This document shows positions 33,338 through 42,493 of a DNA stretch of 64,000 bases, piece by piece. The notes under the pieces are model-generated. The model was not told where the DNA came from, searched no databases, and saw only the letters and a program-made list of their open reading frames with translations. The stretch comes from CAVTWS01 sp963738445. GTDB taxonomy: Bacteria > Actinomycetota > Acidimicrobiia > Acidimicrobiales > SHLQ01. The stretch is from positions 310,001 through 374,000 of the forward strand of contig CAVTWS010000011.1 in assembly GCA_963738445.1 (NCBI GenBank), given 5' to 3'. A program made the position numbers and the translations under genes. The stretch's first letter is position 1. Each line of letters begins with the position of its first letter.

Positions 33338-33356
33338 GTGTCACAGAGAGTGACAC
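33338..33356. promoter_or_regulatory. Inverted repeat upstream of the membrane-protein gene
   Basis: GTGTCA and TGACAC are exact mirror arms around a 7-bp centre, 112 bp before the GTG at 33468. It is a candidate operator with no regulator assigned. The rest of the 211-bp spacer after tRNA-Lys shows no other structure. Confidence 0.35.
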
Positions 33357-33467
33357 CATCCGCCCGTCCCCCATGAGTACCCTGGTTGACGCCATGGCAG
33401 TTCATCGCTCCGCGAATCGGCTGCCATTCCGTTCCGGACTCAGGCCGAGCCGGCACCGGGCGTACTT

Positions 33468-34991
33468 GTGGTGGCGTTGGTGGCGTCGCTGATCGTATGG
33501 CTAGCGGGATGGCGAGGCAGTGACTGGCCCGCGCACCTGTTCCGGGTCGAGCTCTTCGACCGATCGGGCTTCACGGTGTGGAACCCGTACTGGTACGGCG
33601 GCCACGACGTCCCCGCCTACAGCATCATCTTCCCGCCCTTGGCGGACCTGGTGGGCATCGGCCCCATCGCCATCGCATCCACGGTCGCCAGCGTCTTCTT
33701 GTTCAACCGGCTCGCCCACCGCAGCCTGCCCACCGCCGCCACGGTGGCCAGCGGCCTGTTCTGCCTCGGGATGGTGGCGAACCTCGCCGTCGGCCGCCTC
33801 CCCTTCGCGCTCGGCGCCGTCTTCGCCCTGCTCGCCCTCGACCTGGTGTCGCGCCACCACACCGTGTGGGCGATCGCCGCCGCGGCCCTGTCGTCGCTGG
33901 CCAGCCCGCTGGCCGGTGCGTTCCTCGCCCTCATCCTCGCTGCGTGGATCGCCGCCGATCTGCGCACCCGGGTGAAGCCCGGCCTGCCGATCGCCGCAGG
34001 CGCGCTCGTCCCCATCCTCTTCTTCTTCGAGCTGTTCCCCGAGTCGGGCTGGTTCCCCTACCGGGGCGACGAGTTCCTCGGCACGCTGGCTATGTCCGCC
34101 GGCATCGCCATCGTGGCCCCCCGGGGCTGGAAAGAGGTACGGCTCGGCGCCGTCCTCGTGTTCGTCCTCGCTTTGCCGCTGTTCGGGGTGCCCAACGCCA
34201 TCGGTGGGAACCTCGTCCGCCTCGTCGGCCTGCTCGGTATCCCGATCGCCGCCGCGGTGTTGTGGACGGTGCGCCGCTGGCTCGTGCTGCTCGCGCTCCC
34301 GCTCACGTTGTGGCAGGTCGGCCCGGCCGTCACCGCCTTTCGCGCCCCGGCCGATCCCGCGGCCCACGCCGAGTACTTCACCCCCCTCGTCGAAGCGCTC
34401 GGCCGCACCACCAACGGCGTGCCGGCCCGGATCGAGATCCCCTTCACCGCCGCCCACTGGGAGGCCGCCCACGCCGGCCCCGATCTCATGCTCGCCCGCG
34501 GCTGGGAACGCCAGATCGACCTCGTGCGCAACGACGTCCTCTACTCCGACGACCTCACCCACCCCCAGTACGAGCAGTGGCTCCGCGACAACGCCGTCGC
34601 CTACGTCGCCCTGCCCGACGTCAACCTCGACCCCGGCGCCGATGTCGAGGCCGAGCTCATCCAGCAACGCCCCGACTACCTCGAGTTCGTGTGGGGCAAC
34701 GAGCACTGGCTCGTGTTCGAGGTCGTCGACGCCCGGCCCTTGCTGTCGGGTCCCGGCGAGCTCATCGATGTCGCCCCCGACCGGGTCGACTTCTTCGCCG
34801 CCCAACCCGGCTCGTTCGAGCTGCGCTTCTACGACGGCGAGCACCTCGCCGTCGCCGAGGGCTCCGGCTGCGTCACCGTCACCGACGACGGCTGGATCCA
34901 GGTCGAGGTGGCCACGGCCGGTTACGTGCGGCTCGGCCCCGTCGTCGCCACCGACACCAACGACGACTGCCCCGGCGCCGGCCAGGCCTGA
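33468..34991 (+). CDS. Polytopic membrane protein, possible GT-C/YfhO-like
   Basis: 507 residues with about nine hydrophobic helices in the first 290 and a soluble C-terminal half. The N-terminal loop DWPAHLFRVELFDRSGFTVWNPYWYGGHDVPAYSIIFPPL resembles the acidic-residue and WNP-GG loop of GT-C membrane glycosyltransferases, so a lipid-linked sugar substrate is conceivable. No catalytic motif is certain. The frame is open from 33390 but has no conventional start before GTG 33468. It lies between tRNA-Lys and tRNA-His and is not in an operon. Confidence 0.65.
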   Translation: MVALVASLIVWLAGWRGSDWPAHLFRVELFDRSGFTVWNPYWYGGHDVPAYSIIFPPLADLVGIGPIAIASTVASVFLFNRLAHRSLPTAATVASGLFCLGMVANLAVGRLPFALGAVFALLALDLVSRHHTVWAIAAAALSSLASPLAGAFLALILAAWIAADLRTRVKPGLPIAAGALVPILFFFELFPESGWFPYRGDEFLGTLAMSAGIAIVAPRGWKEVRLGAVLVFVLALPLFGVPNAIGGNLVRLVGLLGIPIAAAVLWTVRRWLVLLALPLTLWQVGPAVTAFRAPADPAAHAEYFTPLVEALGRTTNGVPARIEIPFTAAHWEAAHAGPDLMLARGWERQIDLVRNDVLYSDDLTHPQYEQWLRDNAVAYVALPDVNLDPGADVEAELIQQRPDYLEFVWGNEHWLVFEVVDARPLLSGPGELIDVAPDRVDFFAAQPGSFELRFYDGEHLAVAEGSGCVTVTDDGWIQVEVATAGYVRLGPVVATDTNDDCPGAGQA

Positions 34992-35043
34992 CGGACCGCG
35001 CCGTCACCGACCCGGTTTGATCGGGCCGGCAATCGGCAGTTGG

Positions 35044-35118
35044 GGTGACCGACGGGGCTCGAACCCGCGACCCCCGGGACCACAACCCGGCGCTCTAACC
35101 AACTGAGCTACGGTCACC
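35044..35118 (-). tRNA. tRNA-His (GTG)
   Basis: Cloverleaf on the minus strand with acceptor GTGACCG paired to CGGTCAC, anticodon loop TTGTGGT (anticodon GTG) and T arm GCGGG-TTCGAGC-CCCGT. An extra 5' G at position -1 faces discriminator C73, the hallmark of bacterial tRNA-His. Confidence 0.95.
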
Positions 35119-35337
35119 ACGCACGGCCGACGGGCCGACGCCACCGCGCCGGGCCGCCTCGGCAGCCGCATCACTATAGAGGTGATCGGCAGCCGAACCA
35201 TCGTCGAAATCAGCCCCCGAACAGCTCGTCGAACCGACGGTCGGGCCGAGCCGCCCGATCACGATGGGCGCTCAAGAACGGGCCGTGTGCGACGATGGGG
35301 TTGAGTACACCGAGCCCCACGCGGGCGGGAGGTCCAG

Positions 35338-36069
35338 ATGCAGGTCCAGGTCCGACATAACCCGAGTTTCGGCATCGCCCGACTCACCCTCGATCCCAAC
35401 GAGACGGTGCGCGCCGAGTCCGGCGCCATGATGGCGATGTCGTCCAGCATGCAGGTGGCCTCCAAGGCCGAAGGCGGCGTGCTCAAGTCGCTCAAGCGAG
35501 CCGCCCTGGGCGGCGAGTCCTTCTTCATCACCAGCTACAGCGCCCCGGCCGAAGGCGGCTTCGTCGACGTGGCGGCCCGCCTCCCCGGTGACGTTGCGGT
35601 GATCGACGTGAATCCCGACATGGCCCAGTTCGTCTCGAAGGGCTCGTGGCTGGCGTCGTCCGCCGGGGTCGAGCTCGACACCCAGTGGGGCGGCTTCAAG
35701 AACCTGTTCGGCGGCGAGGGTGGGTTCATCCTCCGGGCCAACGGGCAGGGCCGGATCGTGCTCGGCTGCTACGGCGCCCTCGAGGCGTGGGACCTGCAAC
35801 CCGGCCAGACCGTCACCGTCGACACCGGCCACATGGTCGCCTACGACGAGACCGTCCAGATGACGATCCGCAAGGCCACCGGTGGCCTGGTCCAGACCTT
35901 CAAATCCGGTGAGGGTCTGGTCTTCGACTTCACCGGCCCTGGCAAGGTGCTCATCCAGACCCGGAACCCGAACGAGTTCCTCGGTTGGATCGGAGCCTCC
36001 ATCGGCGGCGGGGCCAGCCCGGCCGGCGGCGCCGGCGGTGCCCTCGGTGGACTGCTCGGCCGCAACTGA
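35338..36069 (+). CDS. AIM24/TIGR00266 family protein
   Basis: 243-residue beta-rich protein. It reads MQVQVRHNPSFGIARLTLDPNETVRAESGAMMAMSSSMQ, then GGESFFITSYSAP, and ends in a Gly-rich tail GASPAGGAGGALGGLLGRN. The fold is a tandem beta-sandwich related to TRAP/AIM24 proteins of unknown biochemical role. GGGAGG lies 4 nt before ATG 35338. No signal peptide. It stands alone between tRNA-His and the convergent ABC genes. Confidence 0.88.
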   Translation: MQVQVRHNPSFGIARLTLDPNETVRAESGAMMAMSSSMQVASKAEGGVLKSLKRAALGGESFFITSYSAPAEGGFVDVAARLPGDVAVIDVNPDMAQFVSKGSWLASSAGVELDTQWGGFKNLFGGEGGFILRANGQGRIVLGCYGALEAWDLQPGQTVTVDTGHMVAYDETVQMTIRKATGGLVQTFKSGEGLVFDFTGPGKVLIQTRNPNEFLGWIGASIGGGASPAGGAGGALGGLLGRN

Positions 36070-36149
36070 CCATCGCCGCAACTGACCGTCGCCACGATCT
36101 GACCTCCGCCCGCCCGCTGACCTCCGGCGCCCCGCCTGGGCGGGGCGGG

Positions 36150-36902
36150 TCAGGCGGTGCGGCGGCGCAGGGTGGTCGCCCCGAGGCCGATGGCGGCCAC
36201 CACGAACAGCAGCACCACGGCGAGGTCGCCGAACACCGACCCGGCCGACTCCGACCAACCGCGCCATTGGAGCGGGGTGGTGAGCGTGCGCATGGCGTCG
36301 ACCGCGTGCGACAGGGGCAGCACCCGCGACACCGCCTCGAGCGGCCCCGGGAGCTGTGAGCGGGGTACGAGCAACCCACACAGCAGGAACTGAGGCAGCA
36401 CGAACGCCGGCATGAACTGCACCGCCTGGAACTCGCTGCGAGCGAAGGCGCTGAGGAACAGCCCGAGGGCACTGCCCAACATGGCGTCGACCATGGCCAC
36501 GAGCAGCAGCAGGCCGACAGGGCCCTCCACGTCGAGCCCGAGCGCGCCCACCGAGAACGTGGTGGCGATCGACGCCTGCACGATGGCCAGGCCGCTGAAG
36601 GCCACGGCGTAGCCACCCACCAGGTCTGCCTTGGCGACGGGCAGGCTCAGTAGCCGCTCGAGCGTGCCCGACTGGCGTTCTCGCAGCATCGTGACGCTCG
36701 TGATCATGAACATGACGACGAACGGGAACACGCCGAGCAGCGGCGCACCGATGCGGTCGAACACCGGCGTGTTGTCGTAGATCCACGACAGCAGGCCCAT
36801 GAGCACGCACGGCACGACCAGCAGCATCACGATGGTGCGCCGGTCGTGGCGGATCTGACGCAGGACCCGCGCCGCGGTGGCCAGGGTGAGGTGCAGGCTC
36901 AT
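36150..36902 (-). CDS. ABC-2 type exporter permease
   Basis: 250 residues with six predicted membrane helices: MLLVVPCVLMGLLSWIY, GVFPFVVMFMITSVTML, VGGYAVAFSGLAIVQASI, LLLLVAMVDAMLGSALGLFL, FMPAFVLPQFLLCGLLVP and LAVVLLFVVAAIGLGATTL. RERQSGTLERLLSLPV before the third helix is the ABC-2 coupling-helix signature. Its ATG overlaps the ATPase stop by 4 bp. The substrate may be a drug or a lipid. Confidence 0.86.
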   Translation of the reverse strand: MSLHLTLATAARVLRQIRHDRRTIVMLLVVPCVLMGLLSWIYDNTPVFDRIGAPLLGVFPFVVMFMITSVTMLRERQSGTLERLLSLPVAKADLVGGYAVAFSGLAIVQASIATTFSVGALGLDVEGPVGLLLLVAMVDAMLGSALGLFLSAFARSEFQAVQFMPAFVLPQFLLCGLLVPRSQLPGPLEAVSRVLPLSHAVDAMRTLTTPLQWRGWSESAGSVFGDLAVVLLFVVAAIGLGATTLRRRTA

Positions 36903-37655
36903 GGCTCGCTCCCGGAGGCGCCTCGTCCGGCGGGGCCACGGTCGACCAGGGCCAGGAACGCCTGCTCGACGTCGACGGTGCCGGTGTCGGCCAGGAGGTC
37001 GGGCACGGTGGCATCCGCGAGGCAATTCGCCGTCACGCAGGAGGAGCAGGCGGTCGCACCGGCTGGCCTCGTCCATCACGTGGCTCGACACCAGCAGGGT
37101 GGTGCCGGCGGCGGCGAGCTGGCCGAAGATGTCCCAGAGCTCCCGACGAAGAACGGGGTCGAGGCCGACGGTGGGCTCATCGAGCACGAGCAGATCGGGG
37201 CTCCCGACGAGCGCGGCGGCGAGCGACACCCGGCTCATCTGCCCGCCCGACAGCTGGTCGACCCGCTGGCGGGCGTGGGAACCCAGGTCGACCATGGCGA
37301 GGGCACGCTCCACGGCGTCGGCCCGCCGGGTGCGCTCGGCGACGACCACGGCGGCGAAGTAGCGCAGGTTCTCCACCACGGTGAGATCGGGGTAGACGCT
37401 CGGGGACTGGGTCACGTATCCGACCCGGCGCCGGAGCTCGGGATCGCCCGCCGGGCGGCCGAGCACCGTCACGTCGCCACCGGCGACGCGCTGCACGCCC
37501 ACGACCGAGCGCATGAGCGTGGTCTTGCCGCAACCGCTGGGTCCGAGCAGACCCACGACCTGCCCCGCCGGGACATCGACCGACAGGCCCGGCAACACCA
37601 CCCGCCGTCCCCGGATCACCCGCAGGTCCCGGACGCTGATCGCGGGTGCGCTCAC
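36899..37655 (-). CDS. ABC exporter ATPase (one apparent frameshift)
   Basis: 251 residues after deleting one base near 37,025. Walker A LLGPSGCGKTTL (about residue 36), Q-loop YVTQSPSVYPDL, signature LSGGQMSRVSLAAAL, Walker B LLVLDEPTVGLDP and the H-loop VSSHVMDEA are all intact. The break lies after LLLLRDGEL and only affects the last 60 residues. As read, the frame runs on into the permease, which looks like a fusion but is not one. GTG 37655 overlaps the ankyrin gene's stop as GTGA. Confidence 0.85.
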
Positions 37656-38341
37656 CGGCCGGTGCCGAGCCATCGGGCCAGGTCGTGGTGGCCGTTGCGC
37701 TCGGCGGCGCCGGCCGGGGTGAGATCGTCCCACCCGGTCCAGTTCCGGTTGGCGCCGGCGTTCACGAGCAGGAGGCACGCCTCGAACTGTCCGCCGTGAG
37801 CGCCATGCCACAAGGCGTTGGTGAGCTCGTCTGTGGTCGCTCCGGAGTGGATCCGGGCCCGCACCTCGGCGGACTCGCCGAGTGCGGCCGCGTGCCACAG
37901 GTCCATGCGGGCACCCCGGTCGACGAGGCGCCGGGCGGCGCTCCATTGCCCGAACGCCACCGCGTCCCAGAGCGGCGTGCCGCCCACGATCACGGCGCCG
38001 TCGGTCTCGATGTCGGCCCCCGCGTCGAGCAGGGCGTCGAGCGCGGCCAGATCGTTGCTGCTCGCCGCCCAGTGGAGGGGCGTCTCGGTGTGGGGGCCGG
38101 CGAACCGGGCATTCACATCGGCTCCGGCGGCCACGAGGACCGCGATGGCCGCAGCGACGTTCGGGTGCCCACCGGGCCAGTCGGTCGCGGCGTGGAGGAG
38201 CGTGCCGGACATCTCCTCGGAACCGATCCGCTCGGTGGTCAGCTCGGGATGGCGGGCCAGGAGGTCCCGGAGGGCGTCGACGTCGCCGGCCCTCACCGCA
38301 GCGGTCGCGGCGACGACCACCGGATCATCGTCGGGGATCAC
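37652..38341 (-). CDS. Ankyrin-repeat protein
   Basis: 229 residues with about five ankyrin units, for example HPNVAAAIAVLVAAGADVNARFAGPHTETPLHWAASSNDLAALDALLDAGADIETD and TPLWDAVAFGQWSAARRLVDRGARMD. There is no signal peptide or enzyme domain, so it is probably a cytosolic binding scaffold. It is the first gene of the ABC-2 operon, and its stop overlaps the ATPase start, an unusual pairing that suggests it may regulate or tether the exporter. Confidence 0.85.
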   Translation of the reverse strand: MIPDDDPVVVAATAAVRAGDVDALRDLLARHPELTTERIGSEEMSGTLLHAATDWPGGHPNVAAAIAVLVAAGADVNARFAGPHTETPLHWAASSNDLAALDALLDAGADIETDGAVIVGGTPLWDAVAFGQWSAARRLVDRGARMDLWHAAALGESAEVRARIHSGATTDELTNALWHGAHGGQFEACLLLVNAGANRNWTGWDDLTPAGAAERNGHHDLARWLGTGR

Positions 38342-38384
38342 GAGATCGACAGTAGCCGCACCGCCGGACCGCCCGCGGCGAGCC

Positions 38385-39692
38385 TCACGTCGCCGAACGC
38401 AGCGCCTCGACGGGCTCCATCCGTGCCGCTCGCAGGGCTGGGTAGGTGCCCGACAGCAGGCCGGTGAGCGCGCCCACGAGCGGGGCGACCAGTGGCACCG
38501 TCGGGTCGAGCACCGGAGTCCATTGCCGTTGCGCGGCGACAGCGACGACGACCAAGATGCCGACGCTCGCGCCCAGGATCCCGCCCACGAACCCGAGGGT
38601 GCTGCTCTCGAGCAGGAACTGGCCGGCGATGTGCCGGCGGGAGGCGCCGATCGCCCGCCGCAGGCCGATCTCGCCCGTGCGTTCGATGACCGACACCAGC
38701 GTCACGTTGGCGATGCCGATCGACCCCACCAGCAGCGACACGCCGCCGAGGATGAGGAACAGCACGTCGAGGTCACCCTGCACGTTGTCGCGCACCCGCG
38801 TCGGTTCGGGCGGGAACCGGACCCGGAGCGCCCGCGGGTTGTCGGGCCGCAGAGCGTGCGGCGACTGGCTGGCGACGAGCCCGGCGGCGCCGATGTCGGT
38901 CTCCACCACGACCAGCTCCGGGGTGACCAGCCGGTAGACGTCGCGAGCCGTGCCTTCGGGGATGATCACCGAGCCCAGGAGATCGGGTTGGCGATCCACG
39001 TCGGCGAGCACGCCGACGACCACGAAGAGCTCGTCGCCGATCCGGATGGCCGGTCGGCGGTCGAGCGAGGTGATGCCCAGCCGGCTCGCCGCCGTCGGAC
39101 CCAGCACGGCAACGTGGTCCGCCCGCTCCGAATGCCCGCCGTCGAAGGTTCGCCCGAACGCCAGCGTGCCCCGGACTGCGTCGAACAGGCCGGGCGACGC
39201 CGCCTTCACGGTCAGCCGGAACGCTGTCTGCCGGCTCGGGTCCGACACCGGTGAGGCCGTGGTCAGCGCCGCGCCGACATCGATCGAGCTGAGCGTGCCC
39301 ACGGCGGCCACGCCGTTGAGGCGGCCGAGGCGGATGGCGGCATCCCACGGCAGCACCTCGACGCCGGGGACGGCAGCCGCCGGGGTCGCCGCCACCGTCA
39401 CCTCGGTCGCCGCCAACTCGTCGAAACGGCCGACGATCCGGTTCCCCGCCGTGCGGGACAACCCGAGCGTGGCCACCAGCGCGGCCAGCCCGATCACCGT
39501 ACCCAGCACGGTCAACGCCATGCGGCCGGGCCGGGCAAACAGGCCGGCGACCGACTCGTCGAGCAGGTCGACCAACCCCATCCCCGACGGTTCGACGGTG
39601 AGGGTGTCGGGCTCCGTCCGCCCGGCCGCTGCCGAGCGGCGGGGGAGGAGGCGGCGGAGCGGCATGCGGCGGCTCAGCAGGCGACGGCTCAC
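38385..39692 (-). CDS. MacB/FtsX-type ABC permease
   Basis: 435 residues. An Arg-rich cytosolic start is followed by helix 1 (RMALTVLGTVIGLAALVATLG, about 58-77), a large extracytoplasmic MacB-like domain (about 80-310) and three C-terminal helices with the FtsX signature ERTGEIGLRRAIGASRRHIAGQFLLES between them. GTG 39692 overlaps the ATPase stop. It forms a tripartite-type exporter with the ATPase and the HlyD-like adaptor, probably for peptides, lipids or drugs, or serves cell-wall signalling. Confidence 0.85.
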   Translation of the reverse strand: MSRRLLSRRMPLRRLLPRRSAAAGRTEPDTLTVEPSGMGLVDLLDESVAGLFARPGRMALTVLGTVIGLAALVATLGLSRTAGNRIVGRFDELAATEVTVAATPAAAVPGVEVLPWDAAIRLGRLNGVAAVGTLSSIDVGAALTTASPVSDPSRQTAFRLTVKAASPGLFDAVRGTLAFGRTFDGGHSERADHVAVLGPTAASRLGITSLDRRPAIRIGDELFVVVGVLADVDRQPDLLGSVIIPEGTARDVYRLVTPELVVVETDIGAAGLVASQSPHALRPDNPRALRVRFPPEPTRVRDNVQGDLDVLFLILGGVSLLVGSIGIANVTLVSVIERTGEIGLRRAIGASRRHIAGQFLLESSTLGFVGGILGASVGILVVVAVAAQRQWTPVLDPTVPLVAPLVGALTGLLSGTYPALRAARMEPVEALRSAT

Positions 39693-40387
39693 CGGTCGGC
39701 CTCCGTGTCCTCGGTCAGGCGGCCGTCGACGATCCGGACCTGGCGGCCCGCCCGCGCCGCGACATCGTGCTCGTGGGTGATCATGACGATCGTCAGCCCG
39801 TGCCGGTTCAGTTCGGCCAACAGCTCCAGCACCCTCGCCGTCGTCGCCGAGTCGAGGTTGCCGGTCGGTTCGTCGCACAACAACACCCGGGGCGACGTCA
39901 TCAATGCCCGGGCGATCGCCACCCGTTGCCGTTCGCCGCCCGAGAGCACCGTGGGCAGTGGATCCGACCGGTGGCCCAGACCCACCCGCTCCAGCACGGC
40001 GCGGGCCCGCTCCCGCCGCCCGGCCCGGGACTCCCGCCGGTAGACCTCGGCCAGCATCACGTTCTCGATCACCGGGCGGTGGGCGAGCAGGTGGAATGAC
40101 TGGAACACGAAGCCGATGCGACGGGCGCGCAGCCCGGCCCGCTCCCGGTCCGACAGCCGGCCCACGTCGACCCCGTCGAACCGGTAGGTGCCCGCCGTCG
40201 GCATGTCCAGGCAGCCGAGCACGTTGAGCAGCGTCGACTTGCCCGAACCCGACGGGCCGACGACGGCCACCCAGTCGCCCTCGTGCACGGTCAGGTCAAC
40301 GTCGACCAGGGCGTCGACCGGGGTGACCCCCGCGAACCGCCGGCTTACGCCGGTCAGCTCCAGCACTGCCCCGGCGCCGCTAGGCAC
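39689..40387 (-). CDS. MacB-type ABC ATPase
   Basis: 232-residue ATPase of the LolD/MacB group. Walker A GPSGSGKSTLL, Q-loop FVFQSFHLLAHRPVIENVMLA, signature LSGGERQRVAIARAL, Walker B LLCDEPTGNLD and the H-loop ITHEH are visible. GTG 40387 is the start nearest the conserved LELTGVSRRF; the upstream open frame is Arg/Gly shadow sequence of the adaptor gene. Its end overlaps the permease start by 4 bp. Confidence 0.86.
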   Translation of the reverse strand: MPSGAGAVLELTGVSRRFAGVTPVDALVDVDLTVHEGDWVAVVGPSGSGKSTLLNVLGCLDMPTAGTYRFDGVDVGRLSDRERAGLRARRIGFVFQSFHLLAHRPVIENVMLAEVYRRESRAGRRERARAVLERVGLGHRSDPLPTVLSGGERQRVAIARALMTSPRVLLCDEPTGNLDSATTARVLELLAELNRHGLTIVMITHEHDVAARAGRQVRIVDGRLTEDTEADR

Positions 40388-40416
40388 CGGCCGCCGCCGG
40401 CGTTGGTGCGGTGGTG

Positions 40417-42381
40417 TCAGGTGCGGGAGGGCGGCGCGGTGTCGTCGGGAGCCGGGAGGGCCGGCGCGGTGTCGTTGGGCGCCGGCAGGGCCGGCGCGGT
40501 GCCCAGGGAGACGAGGTCGCCGGCGGCGAGCGTCGCGCCGATCGGGTGGACCTCCACGTAGCCGCCGGCGCTCAGGCCGATCTCGACCGTGACCAGCCCC
40601 GGCGGGCCCGTGGGCGGATGCACCTCGACAGTCGAAGCGCCGCTGGCGTCGAGCGACACCGCGCTGATGGGCACGGCGAGCACGGGCTCGCCCGACGACT
40701 CGGCGGCGATGGTCAGCCGCACCGAGGCACCGACGAGGTTGGCCGGCGGTTCGGCGACGATCACCTCCGTGTACACGTGGAACCCGTCGACCCCGTTGGT
40801 GCCCGGTGCGGTCGCCACCCGGCTGACCACACCGGTCGTGTCGATGCCGAGGCTGCTCTCGTCGATCTGGACCACGGTGCCCTCGACCACCAGCCCGGCC
40901 TCGTCGAGCGCCAGGGACGCATCCACGAAGACCACGGCGTCGGTGACCGCCATCACCGCACCCACCGCATCTTGGCCCCGACCGGTCATCACCTCGGCCA
41001 CCCGCACCGGGACCGTCGACACGAAGATCACCTCGTCGGCGGGAACCTGCACCCCGGCCCGGCGCTGGTCGAGGCCGAGCTGGATCTCGGCGAGTGAGGC
41101 GACGGCGTCGCGGTTGTCGACCGACGCCCGGGCGATGGCGACGGCGGCCTCCCCGGCACGCACCCCCGCCTCGGCCGCGGCGATCCTCGTGGCCGGGTCG
41201 GCGGCACGGGCGAGCGCCTCGGCGATCGTGGCGTGGGCGACGGCAACCTCGGCCTGGGCGGTCCCGTTCTCGGCCGTGATCTCGACCTGGGTCGACGCCA
41301 GCAGGGCGGGTGCGCTGTCGGCGACCCTTCGGGCGGCGTCGATCGACTGCTGCCCACTGAGGGTTGTGGCATCGAGCGCGGCCTGGGCGGCGACGACGTC
41401 GGCCTGGGCGGCCGTGATCTGCGCGGCGGTGGACGACGGGTCGGTGACCGTGACCTCGCGGGTGGCCACGGCGGCGTCGTACGTGGCCCGGGCCGCCGCA
41501 ATCGCCGAGGCCGCGTCGGCCTGGGCGGCGGCGAGCAGCGCGGGTGCGTTCGTGACCTGCTGTTGGGCATCGAGGATCCGGCGGGCTCCCGCGGCGGCCA
41601 CCGTGGCGGCCCGAGCCTGGGCGGACTCGTAGCCGGCCTGGGCGGCGGCGACCGTCGCCGGACCCGATGCCGCCGCGGCCTGGGCGGCACCGAGCTCCGC
41701 TCGGGCCGTGGCCAGGTCCCGCTCGGCGCCGGCCACCGAGCCCGCCGCCGTCAACACCTCGAGGCGGGCATTGGCCAGCGTCTGCTCCGCCTGCCGAATG
41801 CCGGCCAGTTGCTCGGTGGTCGACGTGGTGGCTTCGAAGCCGGCCGCGTCGTACCACGCCGACACCGCCTGCTCGGTCGCCTGGTCGTAGACGCCATCGA
41901 CCGGCCCGGGTGGGAATCCGAACCGTTCGAGAGCCGACTCGAGCTGGGCGACATCGTCACCCTCGAGCCCCGGCCCGAGGTCCCGATACGTCGGCCTCGC
42001 CCCTTGGAGGACGAAGACCGGGCGACCCGACGCCGTCATCACCAGGTCCCCGTCCACGAGCTCCTGGCCGATCGTCGGGACCGAATCGACGACCCCGGCC
42101 CGGCCGCGGAGGGCGCTCGGGGCCAGGAGCAGCTGCTGCGGCGAGCCGAAGCGGGCCGTCCCGCGGGTCACGATGTCGGTCGACAGGACCCGCTCTTCGA
42201 CCGGCACGAGGATGGGCGACGCCAGGGGCGCGGCAGTGCGGGCGGCGGCATCGGCGGGGGACGTGATCCGGCGGGCGGCCACCCACCCGGCCGACGAGGA
42301 GACGGCGACGGCGCCCACCACGATCAGGGCGACGGTTCGTCGGCGCACGGCTTCTCCTCGGCTCGATTCGGGGGACGCCAC
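40417..42381 (-). CDS. HlyD-like membrane-fusion protein with peptidoglycan-binding domain
   Basis: 654 residues: one N-terminal membrane helix (about 16-35), a peptidoglycan-binding-1 domain (LGPGLEGDDVAQLESALERFGFPPGPVDGVYDQATEQAVSAWY, about 133-175), a long Ala-rich coiled coil (about 185-425) and beta-barrel adaptor segments with VFVDASLALDEAGLVVEGTVVQI (about 490). The tail holds a repeated APALPAPNDT/APALPAPDDT unit. In Gram-positives this adaptor type anchors the exporter to the wall. It begins the adaptor-ATPase-permease operon. Confidence 0.85.
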   Translation of the reverse strand: MASPESSRGEAVRRRTVALIVVGAVAVSSSAGWVAARRITSPADAAARTAAPLASPILVPVEERVLSTDIVTRGTARFGSPQQLLLAPSALRGRAGVVDSVPTIGQELVDGDLVMTASGRPVFVLQGARPTYRDLGPGLEGDDVAQLESALERFGFPPGPVDGVYDQATEQAVSAWYDAAGFEATTSTTEQLAGIRQAEQTLANARLEVLTAAGSVAGAERDLATARAELGAAQAAAASGPATVAAAQAGYESAQARAATVAAAGARRILDAQQQVTNAPALLAAAQADAASAIAAARATYDAAVATREVTVTDPSSTAAQITAAQADVVAAQAALDATTLSGQQSIDAARRVADSAPALLASTQVEITAENGTAQAEVAVAHATIAEALARAADPATRIAAAEAGVRAGEAAVAIARASVDNRDAVASLAEIQLGLDQRRAGVQVPADEVIFVSTVPVRVAEVMTGRGQDAVGAVMAVTDAVVFVDASLALDEAGLVVEGTVVQIDESSLGIDTTGVVSRVATAPGTNGVDGFHVYTEVIVAEPPANLVGASVRLTIAAESSGEPVLAVPISAVSLDASGASTVEVHPPTGPPGLVTVEIGLSAGGYVEVHPIGATLAAGDLVSLGTAPALPAPNDTAPALPAPDDTAPPSRT

Positions 42382-42493
42382 CAGGATCCCGACGCGAACC
42401 TGAACGCCGGCTGACTCGACCCGTCGCGGCGTTCAGGTGGCAGTCAGCGGCGGCGCGTTCCAGTGCGGGCACGACCACGACCGAGGAGCCGCC

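Noticed and set aside
33394..33490. ATG 33394 as start of the membrane protein
   Set aside because: It is in a different frame that stops at 33490; the gene's own frame has its first usual start at GTG 33468.
36150..37946. Apparent ABC ATPase-permease fusion of 598 residues
   Set aside because: The readthrough depends on one extra base near 37,025; after correction the ATPase ends at 36899 with a 4-bp overlap to the permease.
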